Origin: Lindgomyces ingoldianus
Taxonomy: Eukaryota > Ascomycota > Dothideomycetes > Pleosporales > Lindgomycetaceae
NCBI RefSeq assembly: GCF_010093535.1
Contig: NW_022985241.1
Coordinates: forward strand, 40,135-55,091
DNA length: 14,957 nt
Reading direction: 5' to 3'
Below are positions 8,509-14,957 of this stretch, piece by piece. The notes under the pieces are model-generated. The model did not search any database, had not been told where the DNA came from, and worked only from the letters and a program-made list of their open reading frames with translations. A program made the translations under genes and the position numbers. How positions within the stretch are numbered: position 1 is the first letter of the stretch; every line of letters begins with the position of its first letter.

Positions 8509-9629
8509 TAGTGCTTATGCTTAACTATTTACTCTAGTACATATCTTGCATATTTTATAACATTATTAAGTTTTCTAGTAAACTTATACCTATTTAGGTT
8601 TAGGCTTAGCTAACATTATAACAAAGTTATAGATCTAGGTGCATCTTCTAGCTATAGTTAGGCAGAGCCTAGAGAGTAGCGTGGTTAGGTCTAAACCTGC
8701 AGCCTTTTACTATATCTAGACACTAATTCTATATCCTAGTTAGCTTCCCTAATTTGCTATTCCTCTAAGTTTTAAGATTACTATAAGGTTAAACTAGATT
8801 CTGCTATAAACACATTCTTTAAGAACAAACAGCTAGAGAAGTAAGCCTAGGCTAAAGCTATTAAAAAGTCTATTACTAATAAGCTTGCTAAATTAGACTA
8901 AAACTTAAAGGACATTAAAGTAGTTAAGTAAGACACTAAGACTAGCAAAATTATTCTGTATGCAGCTACACAGAGTATTATATAGTTAGCTCTATATTTT
9001 AATGCAACCTACAGCAAGCTTCTAGACATAATTAAGAGCAATTATAAATTCTATAAAGTAACTAGTTAACTCTAGCGCGCCTATTTTTTCTACTTTAGTA
9101 ACACTAAAGGACCTAACCTATAAACAGTTCTTAACACTATTATAGATAACTAACACTAGAGGACTTATTATTTTAAAGGCACGCTAATAAAGTTCTATAA
9201 TTTTAAAATGCTGTTAAAAGTTAAGATATATGCTTCTATACTAAAAGTAGTTATGTTTAACTTTTTTAAACAAGCTAATAAGCCCTTCTACAGTTACAGT
9301 ATTCTTAAAACCCTTGTCTCTAAATAGGCATAAAATCTTATTAAGTGTTTTAAGCAGCTTAGTAGCTAGGCTAAGAAACAAGCAGCTAACTTTAAGCCTT
9401 ATAGTAGTAATTATATTACTATAGATACTATTATAGCTAATGCCTTAAATTCTAAGATCTTACATATAGGAACTCTAAAAGCTCACGCTAGACTAACCTA
9501 ATTAAGAAAGAGTAGCCGCGCTAAGGCTACAAAACAAATTAAGGCGCTTAGCAGTAAACAGGTCCCTAAGGAATACACTATCCACCCTACTAAGCTAAAA
9601 GAAGCACTTAATGTATTTAAGCCTAGTCT

Positions 9630-9740
9630 AGGTTCTAATTCTAATTCACATTTACATTTAGATTTAGATTTAAAATTAGATTTAGATTTAGATTTAGATT
9701 TAGATTCAGATTTAAATTTAAATTCAAATTCTAATTCCAG
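9630..9740 (+). repeat. 6-bp repeat (GATTTA), decayed Asp/Asn-Ser tract
   Basis: The hexamer GATTTA repeats about ten times with AATTCT, AATTCA and CATTTA variants. It now reads Asp-Leu, but surviving TCA units (GATTCA at 9703-9708, AATTCA at 9721-9726) indicate that the earlier unit was GATTCA or AATTCA, reading Asp-Ser or Asn-Ser. TCA to TTA is a CpA transition, so the Leu residues are probably a by-product of RIP. An open minus-strand frame here is an artefact of the repeat. Confidence 0.8.
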
Positions 9741-10197
9741 CACTGCATCAGATAGATCAAGGGAGGACAAAGAGGAGGCACCCGCGCGCGATATCCCAGG
9801 CGGCAGAGACAGCAGTAGCAGGGTGGCGCGTCTAACTTTCTAGAAAGGACATAACCATAGTTAGGGTAAAGACTACACAAGGAAGAAAAAGAAGGCTGCT
9901 TTAGTAATGCTATTATCTTTCTGCCACCTAGATGCAAATAGGGACAAGAAAAACCTAAGGCAGACATAGTTTAAAGATAATAAAGTGTATAAAAGAGTTT
10001 ACATCTAGGACCTACTTAACTACAAAGAAGTAGACTAGATAAATAACTACCGCCCTAACCTAAGGTTTAATCCTAGCAACATAACAAAAAATAAGACCCT
10101 AGAACACAAGCTTACCCTGCACACTAGCAGTAATGTTAAAGGAGAGACAGAGAAGCCTAGCTAATTAATAAATAAGCTGCTTATATTAGATTACGCT

Positions 10198-10247
10198 TAA
10201 AAAGAGGTTTTGCTATACGTACTAGTACCTAACCTAAAAACCCCCCT
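10198..10247. repeat. Palindrome family, copy 4
   Basis: The centre GTACTAGTAC at 10219-10228 is a perfect 10-bp palindrome. The left arm is AAAAAGAGGTTTTGCTATAC and the right arm is CTAACCTAAAAACCCCCC. The left purine tract is A-rich here instead of G-rich. Frame 1 of the relic passes straight through as KEVLLYVLVPNLKTPLTL with no stop. CTAAC at 10246-10250 is followed 17 bases later by GCAG, which would fit a fungal branch point and 3' splice site, but no convincing 5' splice site was found. Confidence 0.75.
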
Positions 10248-10268
10248 AACACTTGTTAATCTGCCGCA

Positions 10269-10300
10269 GACCTAGACCTAGACCTAGACCTAGACCTAGG
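10269..10300 (+). repeat. ACCTAG hexamer, 5 copies
   Basis: ACCTAG repeats five times from 10270. In the relic's frame it reads Thr-stop five times. If each CTAG was CCAG before decay, it read Thr-Gln five times, continuing into VPVPPLGHNKV. That agrees with the other Gln-type stops of the relic. In another frame it reads Asp-Leu, which I consider spurious. Confidence 0.85.
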
Positions 10301-11055
10301 TTCCTGTTCCTCCTTTAGGGCACAACAAGGTTTAGGCGTCTACTCCTACGCAAGGCCCTGTTGCCTCTGCACTAGAAGCCCTATTAAGACTTAATGCTTA
10401 TAACAAGAATAAAAAAGCTATGCTTAATATTACACATTAAAATTAACTTATTTACATCTTATGTATGCAAACTTTGTACCTTTTAGCCTAATTTAGCAAT
10501 AAGAAGATTAGCTAACATTTTAAAGATAAATATCTTAAAGGCGCGTTAGCATTCACTGCTTAGCTGCTAGCAGATTAAAAATATAAGGCTACTTGCACTA
10601 TACTCTAAGACAGTGCTAAACTAGCAAACGCACCCTAGACATAGATGCATAGTAAGGATAAAAAGAATCTACTAAACAAAAGTGTTATAGGCTTACTAAA
10701 GACTAATACAGCGTTTTGTAAATGTAAGTGTAAAGCATTAAAGCTTATGTTAAATCTAGTCTACTAGCCTTAGGACTATTAAGCAGCTCTAACTACTAAT
10801 TTTATCTGCTATAAAAGCTATCCTTAACCGCCAGAAATAACATCCGCACAGACGCCTGCGTAGTAGCAGATCACAGGGGCTGCTGCAATTGCAGACAAAT
10901 ATAACACATTTATAAAAAACAACACTGCACTACATAGTGTATGCTTAGTTAACTAGGTTAGCATTAGTAAAACTAACACTATTCTTCTTTCCTAGAACAT
11001 TATAAGTTTTACTAACCTTATTTATTTAAAAGATTACTATAGGGTGCTAAAGACC

Positions 11056-11196
11056 TAAAAAGAGGGACAGAGGGAAGAGAAAAAAAAAAAAAAAAGGGAG
11101 GAAGGGATTTTAGATTAGGTACTAGTGTACTTAACCTAAAACACCCCCCTCCTTCCTCTCTCTCTCTCTCTCTCCTTCTCCTCTCTGTACCTATCC
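11056..11196. repeat. Palindrome family, copy 5, long arms with A-run and CT microsatellite
   Basis: The centre GTACTAGTGTAC lies at 11119-11130. The left arm from about 11062 is all-purine (GAGGGACAGAGGGAAGAG, then a run of 16 A, then GGGAGGAAGGGATTTTAG). The right arm is pyrimidine (AACCTAAAACACCCCCCTCC, then a (CT)n run to about 11175, then CTCTCTGTACCTATCCC). Arms are about 60 bp and imperfect where the A-run faces the CT run. The coding frame is 1 before it and 2 after it, so it is either an insertion with a net frame change, an intron, or a slippage-prone segment. Confidence 0.8.
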
Positions 11197-11238
11197 CTAT
11201 TCTTTATGTGTTGCTTTTTTATCTAATTTAGACACTAA

Positions 11239-14013
11239 CACTCCCTAGTATCTTAATAGGAGGAAGATTAAGCTTTAGCAGCTATACAACAACAAGAATT
11301 AAAAGGCTTTTAAAAATTATCCCACACCTAAGCTGTTTATCTACGCTACTTAACCCTATCTATTTAAACAGGCTGCTATTAACGCTTAGAATTTCTCTAA
11401 TAAATATTATGTTATTATCTATGCTAGTAATAAATCTTGCTTACTTAAGCAAATTAAGAGAGTTAAATATATTACTAGCACTCTTAAGCAAGACTATCTA
11501 ATTTTTAACCCTAAAAATAAAACAAACTCTTAGGTTATCCTTATCACCCTTTACAGCATCTTATACACTTAAAACAGTTCTACTGCGCATAAGGATTAGC
11601 TCTTTAAGCAATACACACCCTTATAGTTAAAAAAGATAAATATTAACCTAAACATTAATTACTTCTATCTATCTAAAGAATAAAAAGGTTATCTAGCAGG
11701 CATGTTCTAAGCTAGCGCATTAAATAAAAGGCAGTAAGTGCTTACAGATGTACTCTAAGTTGCTAAGGCTATGCTTACATTCCTAGGTATTATAAAACTT
11801 TTAACAGTATAGCTAGCTACGCTGTTCACTAGCTTAAGCTCTCTTAGACTATAATTATAACTGCTACGCTAATTCCCTAGAAATACTTAGATTTTAGAGG
11901 CCTACTTAGTCTAATCTAGTAAACTAAAGTTAACAAGCAGGCTAATAAACTCTTTAAAGCAAACAAGCTACACAATCCCTATAAAAAGTACACTAATAAA
12001 ACACTAGTTAATCCTAACATTAGCTATCTCTACTTTACATACTGCTACTTTAATAAATTTATTACTAACAAGCTAGGCCCTACTAAACAAGGCAAACAAA
12101 TTACCTAAATCTAGTCTAAGGTGCTAATCTAACGTAATTATACGTCTAAGTGTGTTATTAACCCTAAAGGCACTAAGCATATAATTAGAAACTTAATACC
12201 TTACAGTTACTGCGTCTAGGTTCACCTAGAAAACAACCACAGAAGCAAGGCTATCTACGCCAGGTATACACTATAGTTTGTTAGTAAGATAATTAAGAAT
12301 AAAAACAGTAATCACCTATTCCTAAACTCCTAGAACATATGTATACTAAACTTAATATCTATTAACTCTATACTCTATTTTGCTAAATCTATTTATTTTG
12401 TTAAAGTTAATAACAAATTATCCTAAGAAACTACAGAAGCCTTAATAAAGAAAGTCTATAATCTAGTTCTTAGAGAATACAATACGCTCTTTGTGTTCTA
12501 AGATTACGTTAGCTAGATGTATAAACTTATGCGCAAGATTAAGGACAATGTAATTGCTGCTAGTGTTAAGAAGCTTATCACGTTGCCACTTTCTAGCCCT
12601 AATAAACTCCGCAAGCCTAGAGCTAGCCTACTCCTTGTCTAACCCTTCCTAAGCTAATTAGTGCGATTCCGCGCGCTCCTCGCAGCTATTGCTAACTAAA
12701 TTATTAAGAGTGGCAAAAAAGCCCTTATATTCGCACAGAATCCTTAGGAGCAGCAGCTGCTTGTTGTCATCCTATTGCTCCTTAATATTAAGGCTAACGC
12801 GCATATTTCTAGTAGTAATGTGCGGCATAAAGACAAGCTTATACAGAAATTCTAGCAGCTATTAAGTTAGAACCTTACTAACAATCCCCACAGTGCTAGT
12901 GTGCTAGACAAGGACCTTAAGGTTCTAGTCATGTCCTACTATATAAATTCTAGACTTAACCTGCATTACAACTGCTGCAATATGCACGCTTTCTCACCTA
13001 CTCTGTCTTCTCCTATATAGATTTAAGCGTGTAGGCAAATTATACACTTTAGACAGACAAAGGACTGTCTTATTATTAAGTACTATGTTAAAAATACAAG
13101 CAACTACTACTAGATAGCAAATGCAACCTTAAATGCTCTTACTAGCATTTCTGCCTTAATTAATAGGTACAACAAGCAGGAGAGCAAAGTTTCTGTTAAC
13201 ATTAAAAGTGTTAAAGTTGTTAACAATTAGATTAACATTAAGCAGAATATTCTTAATAATTTTATTATATAGAACAACAAGCTGTACAACTTAAACAACA
13301 AAGAAACTCCTAAAAGCGCTTATAAGTACAGTAAAAAGCTTAATTACAACAAAGTCCTGCTAAAACTCTTTAACACACAACACAGAGAGGATGTTAGGGT
13401 TAGCACTAATAAAAGCAGCTTTACTTTAATAGCCACCACAGCTGCGCTCCTCAACAACCCAGAGACACTCACTCCCGCCAGGACTATAGCAGGAAGGATG
13501 CAACCTGTCACGCTAAAGGACACACAGTCCTTTTTAGAGCAATTAGGCTTATCTAGGCAGCTAGCGCGCCTTAAAGAAGCACTAATTAATGTTAACATTA
13601 AGATGCTAGATAACAACAAGCAGCCTCCTACTACACCTAGCAAAATTAGTTGTACCACTAAGGCTAGTAAGAAAAAGGCTAACATAAAAAAGGGTAGTAA
13701 GAAGAAGCCTAGCAAGAAAAAAACAAGCAGCAATAAGCGTAAACAGACAGCTAATAATAAGTTAAGCCCTAATACCTCTAAGCCCTAGCCTCAGCCCTAG
13801 TCTTATTAAGCAGCTAACAATATACCACCTACTAAGGACACAGAACTAGTTAAGCCTAGTAATAATAACCTAGCTAACCCTAACAATACAGCTAATAGAA
13901 AGGTCAAGAAGTCTACTAGTAGTGCAGGTTAAGAGAGGCAAGGTAGAGGCAGTAGAGGCAATAGAGGCATTAGAGGCAGCAGAGGCAAAAGCTAGTCCTA
14001 AATAATAAATTAG
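11239..14013 (+). pseudogene. SNF2-family ATPase/helicase relic, RIP-degraded
   Basis: SNF2 proteins are DNA-translocating ATPases that remodel nucleosomes or other DNA-bound complexes. The N-lobe reads in frame 2 from about 11239: QPYLFKQAAINA-like before a decayed Walker A region at about 11414-11455, then LKQDYLIFNPKNKT. Frame 1 takes over near 11765. SYAVHWLKLSW (with Trp codons now TAG) leads to the motif III region TATLIPWKYLDFRGLLSLI at 11860-11916, corresponding to the TGTPIQN-x-L-x-DL region of the family. The C-lobe starts with KKALIFAQNP at 12715-12744 (motif IV). Motif V is VLVMSYYINSRLNLHYNCCN at 12922-12987, and motif VI is QACRQIIHFRQTK at 13024-13062, matching the Q-x-x-x-R-x-x-R-x-x-Q pattern. 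After 13200 comes a linker, a Lys-rich tail (SKKKANIKKGSKKKPSKKK, 13666-13722) and an Arg-Gly repeat end. Stops are nearly all TAG/TAA. Walker A and the DEAH-type box are not intact. The end is TAA 13999 or TAG 14011. Family assignment is from motif order. Confidence 0.8.
13933..13989 (+). repeat. Arg-Gly tripeptide repeat at the C-terminus of the SNF2 relic
   Basis: The 9-base unit AGAGGCAGT-like recurs five times and reads RGS, RGN, RGI, RGS, RGK, preceded by ERQG. Arg-Gly tails often bind nucleic acid. It ends a few codons before the likely stop, and unlike its surroundings it has no Gln/Trp codons and so no RIP stops. Confidence 0.75.
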
Positions 14014-14385
14014 TTATGTAGCAGTGTGTAAAGACAGATTTAGTTTAGGTCTACCTTTAATTTAGTATAAGTTTTTTTGTCTAGCGTTAGTTACAGTAAG
14101 ATACCTAAACATAACAGTCTAGCATAGTTATTACATTAACCTATATGCATGCTAAGATAGATTTCTATATTAAATACTCCCTTCTTAAATGCATTATGCT
14201 ATAAGAATCTATAAAATAGCTTGCAACAAACATTCCAACAAGCAATGTAATAGCAGAAGACGTTAAGTTGCAGGGAAGATACAGGTTATGTATGCTAACA
14301 TTGCCTAATCACGTCTAACCTTAACCTAGTTCCATGTAATTTCTAGTAAGGTAGGCGTACAGTGCAGACCGTGGAACTATCCTAA
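14014..14385. other. Geneless spacer downstream of the SNF2 relic
   Basis: AT-rich sequence with no coding frame, RNA gene or repeat that I could support. It may include the former 3' untranslated region of the SNF2 relic. It runs up to the next palindrome. Confidence 0.5.
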
Positions 14386-14457
14386 GGAGCTAAGGGAGGG
14401 GGGTTTTCAGCATAAGTACCAGTACCTATCCGTAAACCCCCCTATCCCCCTCCCACT
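14386..14457. repeat. Palindrome family, copy 6
   Basis: The centre GTACCAGTAC lies at 14416-14425. The left arm goes from GGAGCTAAGGGAGGGG to TTTTCAGCATAA. The right arm goes from CTATCCGTAAACCCCCC to TATCCCCCTCCCAC. The left arm shares GGAG-x-GCTA-x-GGG and TTTCAG(T/C)ATA(A/G)GTACC with the split copy at 7831, and the right arm shares AGTACCTATCC and the C-tract with 8194. Those two sites therefore look like the closest relatives in the window, in the same orientation on either side of the SNF2 relic. Confidence 0.82.
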
Positions 14458-14460
14458 CTA

Positions 14461-14957
14461 CTCTTATATAAAAAAAAACATAGCATAAAGAAAAGTATAG
14501 CATAAAATAAAAAACAGTATAAAGAAAAACATAGTATAAAAAAAATATAGCGTAAAGAAAATATAGTATATAAAGAATATAGTAAAAAGATAATATAGAA
14601 AAAAGCATAGTATAAAAATAAATATAGTTTAATAAAAAATATAGCAGAGAAAAAAAAAAGAAAAAAAATAGAGTATATAAGTATAGTGTAAAAAGAATTA
14701 AAAGATAAAATATATAAAATAAAAAAAATTAAAATATAAATAAAATACAGTATAAAAACAGTAAAGTATAAAAAAAGTATAAAATAAAGATAAATATAAG
14801 TTAAAAAAAAGTAAAGTAAAAAAATAAAAGTAAGTATAAATAAAATATTAGTATAAAAAAGCATAGTATAAAAAATGTAGTATAAAAAAAACATTATTAT
14901 AAAAAAAATAGTATAAAAAAAATATAGCATAAAGAAATATATAGTTATAAAAAAGTT
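14461..14957. repeat. A-rich quasi-tandem low-complexity tract
   Basis: A-runs of 3-9 bases alternate with TATAG, CATAG, AGTATA and ATAAA words at irregular spacing (roughly 12-20 bases), up to the window end. The plus strand contains almost no C. Because of this the minus strand stays open for 162 codons of Phe/Tyr/Ile/Leu, which is a composition artefact and not a membrane protein. It starts right after the palindrome at 14386-14457. Confidence 0.85.

Larger units (their letters stand above)
8509..11055 (+). pseudogene. Decayed coding region upstream of, and probably joined to, the SNF2 relic
   Basis: Frame 1 is coding-like throughout, with stops almost only TAA/TAG at likely Gln/Trp positions. 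Readable pieces include NKVIDLGASSSYS (about 8617-8655), a Lys-rich AKAIKKSITNKLAKLD (about 8851-8898), KLLDIIKSNYKFYKVTS (about 9016-9066), VPKEYTIHPTKLKEALNVF (about 9562-9618), an Asp/Asn-Ser-type repeat at 9630-9740, and ALEALLRLNAYNKNKKAMLN (about 10369-10428). I recognise no domain in this part. Because it shares strand, frame and decay pattern with the SNF2 core that starts at about 11239, the simplest reading is a large N-terminal region of the same protein (1,600-1,900 residues in total). The start is unknown; the Gln-rich tract at 7990 could belong to it. It could also be a separate gene. Confidence 0.6.

Noticed and set aside
9498..9967. Minus-strand frames opposite the Asp/Asn-Ser repeat
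   Set aside because: They are shadows of the repeat and of the plus-strand relic, with Ser/Lys or Phe/Lys periodicity from the hexamer.
13344..13733. Minus-strand frame of 129 codons resembling a hydrophobic membrane protein
   Set aside because: It is the antisense of the Lys/Thr-rich C-terminal part of the SNF2 relic. The plus frame continues the SNF2 protein on both sides, so the minus frame is a shadow.
14442..14930. Minus-strand open frame of 162 codons rich in Phe, Tyr, Ile and Leu
   Set aside because: It exists because the plus strand is A-rich with almost no C, so stops are rare on the minus strand. There is no domain, no varied composition and no plausible start context.
1..14957. 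Starship, retrotransposon or Helitron coding genes
   Set aside because: I found no tyrosine recombinase (DUF3435-type), reverse transcriptase, integrase or Rep motifs in the frames read; only RecQ and SNF2 motifs were recognised.

Overview
This window looks like a decayed, repeat-rich chromosome region of a filamentous ascomycete fungus (Pezizomycotina), probably subtelomeric. Three things support this. It carries the relic of a fungal telomere-linked RecQ helicase (TLH), a family found mainly at chromosome ends. The relics show C-to-T/G-to-A decay in which stops are almost all TAA/TAG at former Gln (CAA/CAG) or Trp (TGG) codons, the signature of repeat-induced point mutation (RIP). Tandem, palindromic and low-complexity repeats fill the rest. 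No telomere array is visible and no gene looks intact. The species cannot be named from the sequence.

Layout. Positions 58-423 hold two minisatellites (30-bp unit; 20/11-bp unit). Positions ~500-5016, plus strand, are the TLH pseudogene: an N-terminal pair of zinc-finger-like motifs, a long middle region, a RecQ helicase core with recognisable motifs I-VI and a Cys-rich C-terminus. Its first ~2.8 kb stays in one frame despite dozens of stops; one frame change lies near 3300. Positions 5017-5508 are AT-rich and geneless. Positions 5509-6979 are eight tandem copies of a 183-bp unit. Positions 6980-7500 show no gene.

From 7500 to 14460 the character changes. A second plus-strand relic, ~8509-14013, ends in an SNF2-type ATPase core (11239-13200) with a Lys-rich and Arg-Gly C-terminal tail. 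A family of G-tract/C-tract palindromes centred on GTACTAGTAC (six sites, one split open by ~320 bp) lies around and inside this relic and was not seen in the TLH part. The last 500 bases are an A-rich TATAG/ATAAA quasi-repeat.

The two relics are both superfamily-2 helicase/translocase genes of different families (RecQ and SNF2), in the same orientation and both broken by the same type of mutation. I see no sign that either makes a working protein. The most informative features are structural: the 183-bp array, where one CpG site appears in all four transition states, and the dispersed palindrome family.
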